DNA of 64,000 nt, from contig LUCW03000005.1 in the NCBI GenBank assembly GCA_001586965.3, positions 379,501 through 443,500 on the forward strand, given 5' to 3'. The translations under genes were made by a program, and so were the position numbers. This document shows, one piece after another, positions 8,273-16,792 of the stretch. Positions within the stretch are counted from its first letter, which is position 1; each line of letters starts with the position of its first letter. This stretch comes from Sphaeroforma sirkka. Its lineage: Eukaryota > Opisthokonta > Ichthyosporea > Ichthyophonida. A model generated the notes under the pieces. The model was not told the origin of the DNA, did no database searches, and saw only the letters and a list, made by a program, of their open reading frames with translations.

Positions 8273-8470
8273 ATGGCGGCAGTAGTCAAGGATCTAGACA
8301 CTGAGTTTGGCGGCGACGACCAGATCCCCGAAGAGGGGGATGGGGGCGGCGGGTCCATGGGGATGAGTGTTACAATCATTGTGGTGCTCCTGGTAGTGGT
8401 GGCAGCGGTGATTGGGGGGACTGTGTTTGTAGTCATGAAGAAGAAGAAGAATAAAAACGTAATGTTCTAG
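8273..8470 (+). CDS. Small tail-anchored membrane protein
   Basis: A 65-residue protein: an acidic, glycine-rich first half, one membrane span (MSVTIIVVLLVVVAAVIGGTVF, about residues 31-52) and a short basic Lys/Asn tail. The charge pattern matches the C-terminus of the 718-1482 protein. It is tandem with the zinc-finger gene, 54 bp downstream. Probably a small virion membrane protein. Confidence 0.6.
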   Translation: MAAVVKDLDTEFGGDDQIPEEGDGGGGSMGMSVTIIVVLLVVVAAVIGGTVFVVMKKKKNKNVMF

Positions 8471-8490
8471 AAAAAATGTTTATTGAGCTT

Positions 8491-9111
8491 TCAGGCGTTC
8501 ATTCGCGTATTGAAACCCGTCACGGAGTCCATATCAAAGCCGTCGTCTGTCACGCTCAGCACAGCCACTTCCGCACATCCATCCACACTCTCCGTCTCCC
8601 CGCTCGACGAGGCGGTGGACTCCTGCGCCTCCTCTGGCTCCTCCTCCTCCTCATCACCCTCCTCCTGCTGGTCCTGGCCAAGCACACCGGCCCTTTCTAG
8701 TGGAACACTGAATCGAACCCCAAACGTGTCACTGGCCTCCTCGTCGGGGACGCCAATGTCCACACCCCTGGGAGTAAGCCGACCATTGTCCGGCAAGTCA
8801 ACGGCTGGCTGACGGTGGCCCGGTGTTTTCTCAAAGATCGGGGCGCCGTCCCCCCGCTGGAAGTGCGATACCCCGGCCTCCCGGCGCCTCTTCGAGTACT
8901 CGCGCATCGCCGAGTACGAGTTGTAGAACCGCGACTGCGGCGACAGGCGGCCGGGCCGCTTGGCCCCAAAAGACGCCGCGTCCACCATGCTGATGGCGCG
9001 CTTGTACTGCTTCACAGCGGCGCGCATCGCCATCGCCGGAGTAGACATCCGACCGTGGGTCATAATCAGATGGTGGTAGTCTCGCTTGAGGAGCGTGTAC
9101 GTGTCGGTCAT
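8491..9111 (-). CDS. Protein with basic N-terminal half and acidic C-terminal half
   Basis: A 206-residue protein from the ATG at 9111. The N-terminal ~90 residues are basic and rich in Arg, Tyr and Ser; residues about 145-170 are a Glu run (QQEEGDEEEEEPEEAQES), and the rest is acidic. There is no membrane span. The frame stays open upstream but the ATG at 9111 is chosen because an AAAGCGAAATCGG element sits 66 bp before it. It is divergent from the 9243 gene. No family is recognised; the bipolar charge suggests a DNA-binding or assembly protein. Confidence 0.65.
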   Translation of the reverse strand: MTDTYTLLKRDYHHLIMTHGRMSTPAMAMRAAVKQYKRAISMVDAASFGAKRPGRLSPQSRFYNSYSAMREYSKRRREAGVSHFQRGDGAPIFEKTPGHRQPAVDLPDNGRLTPRGVDIGVPDEEASDTFGVRFSVPLERAGVLGQDQQEEGDEEEEEPEEAQESTASSSGETESVDGCAEVAVLSVTDDGFDMDSVTGFNTRMNA

Positions 9112-9167
9112 AGTCACTAGGATGCGTTTATGTGTGCATGGACGTACTACGGGGTTTTTGTGTGCAG

Positions 9168-9207
9168 CCGATTTCGCTTTTTTTTTTTGACCACAAAGTG
9201 AAAATCG
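9168..9207. promoter_or_regulatory. Inverted pair of AAAG(C/T)GAAA(A)TCGG elements between divergent genes
   Basis: On the minus strand AAAGCGAAATCGG, preceded by a poly-A run, lies 66 bp before the ATG at 9111. On the plus strand AAAGTGAAAATCGG lies about 45 bp before the ATG at 9243. The two form an imperfect inverted repeat around a poly-T run. The same element occurs before the genes at 21410 and 50138. Confidence 0.5.
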
Positions 9208-9242
9208 GTTATAGCCCTCTGGCAGACATCTAAACCAGTACA

Positions 9243-9689
9243 ATGGCCCTCCTCCGCGAGTACCATGTTCACCTGGAGGCGCTCAACCGGGAAATTGTCC
9301 CACACCCTGTGCTCAGCTGCCACGCGACCCGATCCCCAGTCATCCCCAGGGAGTCCAGGCGCGTTGCCAACATTGCGAATGTCCAGCGCCAGGTCGGCAT
9401 CACCGACCTGGCCAACACGGCCACCGCAGCGCTCGGCGAGTCCCTCAATATTGTAAAGTCTCCCGTGTACCTTGCCAAGATGTTCATTGGGGCCCTGTGT
9501 CTGACGCTGATCGTGGTCCTGACACCAGCCAAGCGCTTTGTCTACCCGAAGCGCAAGGACCCCGCTGCCCCGCTGACCTGGTGGTCACACATACGGGCGG
9601 GGCTGACAGTGTTTGTACCCGCGCTCCTCGTCCTCTTTGTGGTGTCCTCGCAGCTGCGCATTCGCAACGACAAGCTCGTCATGGCCTAG
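9243..9689 (+). CDS. Two-span membrane protein
   Basis: A 148-residue protein with about 80 soluble residues, then two hydrophobic segments (about residues 80-97, MFIGALCLTLIVVLTP, and 118-136, AGLTVFVPALLVLFVVSS) separated by a basic loop. The helical hairpin near the C-terminus is a common layout for virion inner-membrane proteins. It is divergent from 8491-9111 and lies 61 bp before a glycosyltransferase gene. Family unknown. Confidence 0.65.
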   Translation: MALLREYHVHLEALNREIVPHPVLSCHATRSPVIPRESRRVANIANVQRQVGITDLANTATAALGESLNIVKSPVYLAKMFIGALCLTLIVVLTPAKRFVYPKRKDPAAPLTWWSHIRAGLTVFVPALLVLFVVSSQLRIRNDKLVMA

Positions 9690-9750
9690 TCCTAGAAAAA
9701 AAATTCCTGTCTTACTAAAAAAACTTGTAAAAAAAAACATTGCCAAGAAA

Positions 9751-10740
9751 ATGAGTGTCGAGTTCCCGTTCAAACAGCTCTACGCCCTGGACGGGCGCCC
9801 CCTGCCCATCATGGCCGTCTCGGCGTTCTTCCGCTCCGACAAGGACAAGGCGCAGTTCATGCAGTACAAGGACCAGGGCATGCTCATGATCGGCGTCACC
9901 TCGTACAAGAGCTTCCCGGCACTCATTGACGTCGACCGGATTGCCACCGCCCCCTACCCCGGGATGCGCATTGTCGAGCACTATGTCGAGGACAAGTACC
10001 ACCTGACCGACACGTTTGACTACATCAAGAACACGGCGGCCTGGCTGTACTGCTTCTCCAACCTCAAGTACGTCTCCATCTTCCCCCCGGAGACGCCCAA
10101 GCTGGAGATGGCCGAGTCCGACTTCCGCGACGTCGTCCGGTACCGCGGCGACGTGCAGTACGACTTCCTGTACATCTGCCTCAAGGACAACCACGGGTGC
10201 CCCGACTCGGGGTGGCAGGCCGACGCGCGCAACTGGCAGCTCTTCAAGAAGCTGCTGCCCATAATGGTGCACCAGTACGGGCTCAAGGGCCTCATAGTGG
10301 GGCGCGTGAACTGCGGCCTCGAAGCGCAGTACGGCGACCGCGTCACCGTCACCGACCTCATCCCGTATGCAGACTTCCAGGAGCGCATCAAGACCGTCTC
10401 CTTTTTGTTTGTGCCCAACGTCAACGACGCCAGCCCGCGGGTCATCACAGAGTGTCTGACCAAGGGCATCCCGGTGCTGCTAAACAGATGGATCCTGGGC
10501 GGCAAAAAGTACATCAACGCCGCCACGGGGGTGCTCTTTACCGACGAGCGGGACTTTGAGCCGGCGCTGCGCAAGACGCTCACCCTTGCGCGCGACCCCG
10601 CGACTGCGAACCGAATCCAGGCCTGGTGGGAGAACAACTATGGCGTGAAGCGGTCCGCCATACGGCTCGCCCAGTTTCTGAGGACTGTGTCGCCCGTGCA
10701 CGTGCCGCCCTGCGTCGAGGGGGTTCGCTTCCACACGTGA
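9751..10740 (+). CDS. Glycosyltransferase, GT-B fold (GT1/GT4-like)
   Basis: A 329-residue soluble protein, shorter than bacterial GT4 enzymes. The C-terminal half has the diagnostic acceptor/donor motif of GT-B transferases: VSFLFVPNVNDASPRVITECLTKGIPVLL-type sequence, i.e. a surface strand, an SPRVITE helix and GIPVL, followed by a LFTDE loop. The N-terminal half (FYD- and DNHG-containing strands) would form the acceptor domain. Giant viruses use such enzymes to glycosylate capsid or fibre proteins. The start at 9751 is supported by the leader AAAAAAAAACATTGCCAAGA, very like that of the 22950-23381 gene. Confidence 0.75.
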   Translation: MSVEFPFKQLYALDGRPLPIMAVSAFFRSDKDKAQFMQYKDQGMLMIGVTSYKSFPALIDVDRIATAPYPGMRIVEHYVEDKYHLTDTFDYIKNTAAWLYCFSNLKYVSIFPPETPKLEMAESDFRDVVRYRGDVQYDFLYICLKDNHGCPDSGWQADARNWQLFKKLLPIMVHQYGLKGLIVGRVNCGLEAQYGDRVTVTDLIPYADFQERIKTVSFLFVPNVNDASPRVITECLTKGIPVLLNRWILGGKKYINAATGVLFTDERDFEPALRKTLTLARDPATANRIQAWWENNYGVKRSAIRLAQFLRTVSPVHVPPCVEGVRFHT

Positions 10741-10802
10741 GGGTATATTAAAAAAAAAATCGGGTTAAGATCGAAGGGGTAAGTAGAAAAAAGGTACGCA
10801 GC

Positions 10803-11147
10803 ATGAAACTACCCAATAGCGACAAGGACAGCATCCTGCTGGAGCTGGTGAACTGCTGGGCCCAGGAGCTGCGTACGGTTTTCCCGAACGACTACCGCAT
10901 CATGGCCCTCTGCGCGTTCCTGGGGCGCGCGAGTGCCACGAGCATTAGCGCAGATCTGGCCGAATCGCTGCTGCCATACAAGAGCAAGATTGTCGAGTAC
11001 GACTACACGTACGTGGAGCTGGGCGAGTGCAAGCTGTTTGGGCCGTACGCCGATGCCATGGCCAGCATGTTTGCCTCTATGAGCATGGAGAACAAGAAGA
11101 GGTCGTTTGAGTGGTTCAACAAGTTTGTCGAGATCCTCGAGATTTAA
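10803..11147 (+). CDS. Small conserved-looking soluble protein
   Basis: A 114-residue, mostly helical protein with two cysteines near the N-terminus and an aromatic C-terminus. AAAAAAAATCGGG lies about 45 bp before the ATG. It is tandem with, and 86 bp upstream of, the RPB1 C-terminal gene, so the two may share expression timing. No family is recognised. Confidence 0.6.
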   Translation: MKLPNSDKDSILLELVNCWAQELRTVFPNDYRIMALCAFLGRASATSISADLAESLLPYKSKIVEYDYTYVELGECKLFGPYADAMASMFASMSMENKKRSFEWFNKFVEILEI

Positions 11148-11233
11148 CTGGAGAGAAAAAAAAGGAATTTTTGCATATGCGTGTGCATGAAAACACATAC
11201 ACATACACGTACATATACAAAAACAGACAAACC

Positions 11234-12538
11234 ATGCGATACCCCTTTGTGGACGAGCGCATCCGGGCGCACGTCAAGGCGGAGTTCTACGACCCCATTG
11301 ACGAGCTGTGCGTGACGGATGCGACCAAGGCGCTCATCAAGGCCGAGGTCGACCGCGAGCTGGTGCAGAGCACCATCTCCCCCGGCGAGAACGTGGGGCT
11401 CCTGGTCGCGACCTCGCTGTGCGAGCGGCTGACCCAGTCGACGCTGTCCAGCTTCCACCAGAGCGGCATGTTCTCGGCCACCGTGACCACGGGCGTCCCC
11501 CGGGTCGGCGAGCTGCTCAACGTCAGCAAGGTCGCCAAGAAGCCCGTGGTGTACGGGTACCTTGCGCACTCGCCGCCGGCCACGGTGGACGGCATCCGTG
11601 AAACAAGAAAGATGCTAGGTGACAGTATAGTGGAAACCCAGCTGCATCACGTCATTGAATACTACCACACCGAGGCCCCGAACTTTGACAAGTACGTGCA
11701 CCTAGACCGGGACAAGCAGTACGTTACCCTGGTGCTGGACTGCCAGCAACTCGTCGAGCGCCAGTTGACGTACACAAAGGTGCTGGCCACCGCTCGCGAG
11801 GGGGCCGAGGGGCTCCTGGCCGACCCCGCAAAGGAGATTTCCCCTTCGCTGTCGGCGGATGCACTAGTGTTTATTGAGTGTGCGCACCTGGACACGTTTG
11901 AGAAGGACCTGCTGCAGACGCTGAACGGGACCTTTGTGTCTGGGATGAAAGGCGTCGAGAGCTTCTCGCTGGAGCCCCAGGGGGGACAGCTGCTGGTGCA
12001 CATCCACGGCGACGTCTTTGAGGCGCTCATGGGCAGCGACCGGTTCCACTACCCGACGCTGCTCAGCACCAACGTGTGGAACTTTTACTCACACCTCGGG
12101 GTCGAGGCGGCCCGTGAGTACCTCATCAGGGAGTTCAAGAAGGCCATTGGGGTCGACGACACGGCCATTGGCAACCACATTGCGCTGCTGGTGGACTCCA
12201 TGACCCAGAACGGCAACATCCTGCCAGTGAGCAGATACGGCATGCGCGTCGCGTACGGGGGCAAGGGCAACTCGGACTCCAGCTCAACGTACTCAAAAGC
12301 AAGTTTTGAGGAGTCGCTCGAGAACCTGCTCAAGTCGGGCGTGTTTGCAGACCAGGACAACATGACCTCGCTGTCTGCGTCGACGATTAGTGGCAAGATG
12401 AACAACTCAGGGACGGGCCTGTGCGAGCTGAAGCTAGACTCGTCGGTCCGGCCGCGGCACCACGCACCGCCGCCCACGCTCTCGGGGAGCATTGCGTTCC
12501 TGGGCGATGCGCGAAACTGGCTCCCGGGTTTTTTTTGA
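11234..12538 (+). CDS. RPB1: RNA polymerase largest subunit, C-terminal part (A''-like)
   Basis: A 434-residue protein from the ATG at 11234. Residues about 47-79 read PGENVGLLVATSLCERLTQS and then TLSSFHQSG, the conserved helix and trigger loop of RPB1/RpoA'' (PGEAVGxxAAQSxGEPxTQMTLNTFHxAG in cellular enzymes). Near the C-terminus YSKASFEESLENLLKSGVF matches the conserved region H. The typical GEP is CERL here. The protein starts about where archaeal A'' begins and has no heptad CTD. The remainder of the subunit is encoded 40 kb away at 51042. The frame upstream of the ATG encodes a low-complexity AC-rich leader and is not counted. Confidence 0.88.
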   Translation: MRYPFVDERIRAHVKAEFYDPIDELCVTDATKALIKAEVDRELVQSTISPGENVGLLVATSLCERLTQSTLSSFHQSGMFSATVTTGVPRVGELLNVSKVAKKPVVYGYLAHSPPATVDGIRETRKMLGDSIVETQLHHVIEYYHTEAPNFDKYVHLDRDKQYVTLVLDCQQLVERQLTYTKVLATAREGAEGLLADPAKEISPSLSADALVFIECAHLDTFEKDLLQTLNGTFVSGMKGVESFSLEPQGGQLLVHIHGDVFEALMGSDRFHYPTLLSTNVWNFYSHLGVEAAREYLIREFKKAIGVDDTAIGNHIALLVDSMTQNGNILPVSRYGMRVAYGGKGNSDSSSTYSKASFEESLENLLKSGVFADQDNMTSLSASTISGKMNNSGTGLCELKLDSSVRPRHHAPPPTLSGSIAFLGDARNWLPGFF

Positions 12539-12589
12539 GTTTTTTTTTTTTCCTCGCTCATAGAAACAAGGATCGCAAACCCGAAAACA

Positions 12590-12898
12590 ATGAGTTTGAC
12601 GCATGTGTACCAGAACGCGCGCTGCGACAAGGAGGTTGACGCAAACAAGAGCCAGGCTCGGGGCAACTGCGACGGGCGACCCGGGGGCGAGCTCCTGCAG
12701 TGCGCACACGTCAAGTACCCCGCTACCGTCCAGGGGCAGACCTACTGCCAGTACGACTCTTCGGCCATTGCACTGCCGGTGGACTCGCCGTACCCCCACC
12801 AGATTGGCTCGCTCTTCTGTGACATGGAGAAGATGAATGGGTATGAGAATCGGCGCGTGGACGCTTGCCCCGAGGGGGTGGAGAGGGCGCGATCCTAG
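12590..12898 (+). CDS. Cysteine-rich protein segment (first part of a Cys-rich locus)
   Basis: A 102-residue frame from the ATG at 12590. It holds one and a half copies of a ~48-residue cysteine module (CxxE...GxC...LxC...YCxY spacing) that continues in the reading frame listed next. The two frames overlap and the locus appears interrupted, by mutation or by an assembly fault. There is no signal peptide on this segment. Confidence 0.45.
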   Translation: MSLTHVYQNARCDKEVDANKSQARGNCDGRPGGELLQCAHVKYPATVQGQTYCQYDSSAIALPVDSPYPHQIGSLFCDMEKMNGYENRRVDACPEGVERARS

Positions 12899-13415
12899 GG
12901 AACTGCGCGCGAGACCCAGCGGGCACGACGAACCTGGCTTCCTACTGCCAGGTGCCGGCGGGCGCAGACACGAACCTGGCATTTGCAAAGGAGGGCGGCG
13001 GCTACTGCGATGCCGAGGTGCCCACGGGCAATCGGTTCATCAAGGGGGCGTGTCCCGGGGTTACGGGGGAGATTCCGCTGATGTGCGCCACCGAGCAGAC
13101 GGGCAAGAAGGCGGAGCAGTACTGCACGTTCCCCCGGGACAATGTGAGCTACACAAACGCAGCGGAGTCAGAGTATGGCAAGTACTGCACGCGAAAGATT
13201 GCAGAGGGCGACACCGTCACCAAGGGGGCCTGTGTGGGCGGTGTGGGGCTCACAATGCGGTGCGGAGACGACAGCGCGGCCCTGGGGACGGCCGACGAGT
13301 ACTGTCTGGGGGGTGCACCCATGCCGACTACTACTACCGCTGCGGCGGATATTGATTCTGAGGGCGATGAAGATGCGACGGAGGCGGCAGAGGGGGCGGA
13401 GGACGGCGACGACGA

Positions 13416-13457
<42 letters not shown>

Positions 13458-13968
13458 CGGGACGGCCACGACGGCGACGCCGACGACGCCGGCGTACCCC
13501 TATGCAAAGAACGACTACATGTGCAAGACCAAATACGTGTCTGGGAGTCGGTTTGCCGACGGCGACTGTGGCACTGTGCTCGGCGACAACAGCGGCCTGG
13601 GGGTTAGTGTGGACTGTATGCGGGACGGACAACAACGAACCTTTTGCATGTACAAGGAAAGCGACCTCCCTGTGTCGACGGCCAAAAAGGTCACCAACCT
13701 GGACCTGAAGCGCAGGCGGAAGCAGAGCAAGGGCCCCTATGCAAGGACCAGGGGCATGAAGGGTGCAAGCAAGCGCCGGTCCAAGACACCCAAGCTGGAC
13801 ATGAAGACCACCGCCAAAAACGCCGTCCGACAAATGTCGCAGGCTGGCATGAAGGAGGCGTGTGCTGCAACCCAACCGGGCGGGGATGTCCAGACACAGC
13901 TATTCTTTGTCGTAATATCCTTTCTTATCGTGGTGGTACTAGCCGCAATCTCGTTTAAAATTGTTTAA
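12865..13968 (+). CDS. Cysteine-rich, acidic, tail-anchored surface protein
   Basis: An open frame of about 367 codons with no ATG at its beginning, so the limits are those of the frame. It carries three cysteine modules (for example YCDAEV...GACPG...MCATEQ...YCTF), then a Thr/Ala linker and a long Asp/Glu run (about residues 165-195), another cysteine module, a basic region with RSKTPKLDMK, and a C-terminal membrane span (LFFVVISFLIVVVLAAISF). The order of extracellular-type modules, acidic stalk and anchor suggests a virion surface protein. The SKTPK/LDMK motif recurs in the basic membrane protein at 42839. No family is recognised. Confidence 0.55.
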
Positions 13969-13987
13969 AAATAAAAAAATTTATTGG

Positions 13988-16198
13988 TTATTTGGTGGCT
14001 GGTGAATCCTCAAAGTCGCCCTCGTACAAGCCCGTCTCCACGCTGTACATATAAGTACTCACATTGCCCTGTGGCGGCGCGCGGGCATCGTGGGCTAGGT
14101 CCCCCAGCGTGAGAAAAAATACAGGGAGCAGGGTCTTGACTGTGGTCATCCGTTTCCGCCGCATGTACTTGTGCATGTCCTTGGTGTCCAGTTCCCACCG
14201 CGGATCGTGCTTGTACATGTACGGGTTCCTGAGGTCGCTGAGCAGGACGCGGTGCATGCCACTGCCGCCCATCGTCGCCAGAGCCTTCTTCAGGGGGATG
14301 TGGTGGAAGCGATGGTGCTTGGGCAGTGTCAGATACTCCTGCCGCACGGGGTTGCTCAGCAGACCGGTGGCCGTCGCCGGCAGCGTAAACAGCTTCGGGT
14401 CGTTGCGCCCCCCTTCGTGTTGCAGGAAGAAGAGTCCGGCATACCGCCCCAGGTAGAAGAGGGCGGCGTCCCGCCGACCATTCAGTGTTGACCGGACGCG
14501 GTTGGTGTCTTCGTCGAGGGCCTTGTTGAACAGGGTCCTGGTGATCCACCGCCGAAAGTCAATGCTAACTACCTTTGCGTCTTGAAAAACTCTCCAGTAG
14601 CCATCCATGTTGATAACCTCGACGTCGGCATCAGTCAGAACGGCCGCGCCCTTTGTGGCCAGCGCAACCTGGGTGCCCAGCGGAACGCCGGACAGGGTCA
14701 TGTAGGCGACTAGTAGGCAGAAGCGCTTGATCTCCAGCACGGCGCTCTGGGTGTCGATGCTTTTCTCCACCCAGAGCGCCATTATGGCGACCGGCACCGT
14801 CCAGAGCCGAAAGTTCAAGAGCCGCAGCGCGACGGCAATCTCCAGCCTGAGGCCATGCTCCTCGGGGGCCTTGCCACAGACTATAATATTAAACGCCTGC
14901 ATGCTGTTGTAGAGCTGCGACACAAGATCCATCGGCTTTACCGCGTCCGCAATGTGCAGACACACCCTGTCCACATATGTCATGTCCTTCACCTTGTCCT
15001 TGGGGTTGGTCTTGGGCTGCTTGGGTGCGGAGCACGCAATGCTGATAAAGAGTCGCAGGTAGTGGTCAAAGTTCGAGACGCTGCTGTCCACGAGAGGGCA
15101 GGTGTCGAGCTCCAGCATGCACTTGCGGAGAGTCTCACTGAAGAGGCTGAGGTCGTCGTACGATGCAAACTTTGCGCACGTCATGGCCACACGGTCCATG
15201 TTTGTCATTGCCGCCGTGCCCGTGTTAAAGTTGTTGTAGAGCTTGGTCATGTACGTCTGGGACTGGTTGTTGTACTGCACGACACCAAACTCAACCGCGG
15301 TAAACAGGGTGGAGGCAACGTACACGATGGCCGCGGGGGTAATGGCGGTGAACAGCGTGTTCCGAAACACAAGCAACATGTTGGCGTAGAGCCCGACCTC
15401 AAGGCCCTGGGTGGCAACAATGGCCTTCTTGTTCAGCGGGTCCGATGCCCAGAAGAACGAGGCGGCGTACGCGTCCATCTGCGGGCACGGCGTGGCGGGC
15501 CAGAGGTCGAGGTCTGTGGCCTGGGGCGGGCACAGGCTGGCCACAAACTGATTGACGCCGTCACTGTGGGACGTGTAGCGCCGCAGCCCGTCGCTCGTGT
15601 ACACCATGTCCAGCAGGTCCCGGTAGAGGGTCTTGAGCATTGCGCTGGGGGCGTGCCTGATCTCCTTTTGGACAAGGTAGACAAAGTAGAGGACCAAGAT
15701 ATAAACTCTGGTGATGCGCTGGTGGCCGTCCGTTATGACCAGGGTCTGGTCGTCCGCGCTGTTGGTAATGATCTGGGCGAGGAGGTAGTGGCTGATGGCC
15801 GTCGGTGACACATAGACATTCTCCATGACGGCTGTGATGAAATGGGTGATCCGGTCCTCGTCGCTCAGCAGGCTCCGCTGGGTTGGTGGGACAAAGTAGC
15901 ACCAGTCACCCGAGAACATTTTCTCCGCACTGGCGTTGAAGGTGGTGTAGGACTTTAGGAAGCGACTACTGCTGGGGGGTGGCGGGAGTACGGCGGCTGT
16001 GAGTATGGTGTTGAATGTGTAGGTGGGCACGGCGGCGGTTGGCGGCGACGCGGACGTGGGCGTGGGTGAGGGTGAGTCTTGCGACGAGGCGATCGTGCAG
16101 GCCTGCGAGTCCCAGGTCTCGGCTTCCTGGGTGTCCTCGTCGGCGAGGTCGGGCTCGAACTCCATGGGGTAGGAGGAGAGTTCATGGTCAATGTCCAT
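13988..16198 (-). CDS. DUF262 (GmrSD/ParB-like) domain protein
   Basis: A 736-residue protein from the ATG at 16198. After a Ser/Thr/Pro-rich N-terminus of 80 residues, residues 125-170 contain LVITDGHQRITRVYILVL, which matches the DUF262 signature IDGQQRLTTLxLL; Asp157 to Arg161 is the core. In bacteria DUF262 forms the N-half of GmrSD-type modification-dependent restriction enzymes and related nucleases. The remaining ~560 residues are helical, and near residue 620 there is a His-rich LPKHHRFHHIP stretch; I cannot confirm a DUF1524 nuclease motif there. The frame extends upstream of the ATG into a hydrophobic poly-A/T translation and was trimmed. The role in a virus is unknown. Confidence 0.65.
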   Translation of the reverse strand: MDIDHELSSYPMEFEPDLADEDTQEAETWDSQACTIASSQDSPSPTPTSASPPTAAVPTYTFNTILTAAVLPPPPSSSRFLKSYTTFNASAEKMFSGDWCYFVPPTQRSLLSDEDRITHFITAVMENVYVSPTAISHYLLAQIITNSADDQTLVITDGHQRITRVYILVLYFVYLVQKEIRHAPSAMLKTLYRDLLDMVYTSDGLRRYTSHSDGVNQFVASLCPPQATDLDLWPATPCPQMDAYAASFFWASDPLNKKAIVATQGLEVGLYANMLLVFRNTLFTAITPAAIVYVASTLFTAVEFGVVQYNNQSQTYMTKLYNNFNTGTAAMTNMDRVAMTCAKFASYDDLSLFSETLRKCMLELDTCPLVDSSVSNFDHYLRLFISIACSAPKQPKTNPKDKVKDMTYVDRVCLHIADAVKPMDLVSQLYNSMQAFNIIVCGKAPEEHGLRLEIAVALRLLNFRLWTVPVAIMALWVEKSIDTQSAVLEIKRFCLLVAYMTLSGVPLGTQVALATKGAAVLTDADVEVINMDGYWRVFQDAKVVSIDFRRWITRTLFNKALDEDTNRVRSTLNGRRDAALFYLGRYAGLFFLQHEGGRNDPKLFTLPATATGLLSNPVRQEYLTLPKHHRFHHIPLKKALATMGGSGMHRVLLSDLRNPYMYKHDPRWELDTKDMHKYMRRKRMTTVKTLLPVFFLTLGDLAHDARAPPQGNVSTYMYSVETGLYEGDFEDSPATK

Positions 16199-16323
16199 AG
16201 TGTTTCCGAGCACGACTGTGTGGAAATGAATACATTTTGATAGTGTGTGAAATACAAGTACGAAAAAAATCATTTTTTTTTTTGAGGTGAAGAAAGCCCC
16301 AAACAAAATATTTGTTTCGAAAA

Positions 16324-16737
16324 ATGCTCGCTCGGACACTAGTGGCCCTGGTATTTATCGGGCTGTTTATAGGACTGTTGTTCAAGCAGCTCGCGTCAAA
16401 CAGCAAGCCGGCGCCCGACGCCTACCTCGACGCAATTGTGCGCCTGCTCGAGCCACTGTTCCCCCAGGAGCTGTCGCAGGTGCAGATCTACCCGGGTAAG
16501 ACGAGCGTGAGTATCAATAAACGTGTCATTTACCTGTGTATCAAGAACAAGGAGGGGGCGTACTACTCGAGGGATGTTATTGTGCACGTGCTGCTGCACG
16601 AGCTGGCGCACTGTATGAACAAGACGGTTGGCCACGACGCGAGCTTCTACAAGCTGTTTAACGAGTACATTGAGCGGGCTATTGATGCGGGGTACTATGA
16701 TAGGTACACAGTGATACCAAGCAACTATTGTGTGTAG
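16324..16737 (+). CDS. Membrane-tethered zinc metallopeptidase (WLM/zincin-like)
   Basis: A 137-residue protein. Residues 4-20 form an N-terminal signal anchor (RTLVALVFIGLFIGLLF). The catalytic motif is HELAH at residues 92-96, followed by KTVGHDASFY with a third likely ligand at His104. The HExxH...GH..xF layout is that of the small WLM/Wss1-like zincins found in many giant viruses. Both the catalytic Glu93 and the ligands are present. Divergent from the DUF262 gene, 125 bp apart. Substrate unknown. Confidence 0.75.
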   Translation: MLARTLVALVFIGLFIGLLFKQLASNSKPAPDAYLDAIVRLLEPLFPQELSQVQIYPGKTSVSINKRVIYLCIKNKEGAYYSRDVIVHVLLHELAHCMNKTVGHDASFYKLFNEYIERAIDAGYYDRYTVIPSNYCV

Positions 16738-16792
16738 GCCATCATCGACCAGACCTTGTCGATCACCACCCTAGGCCCTGGCCGTGGGTCCT

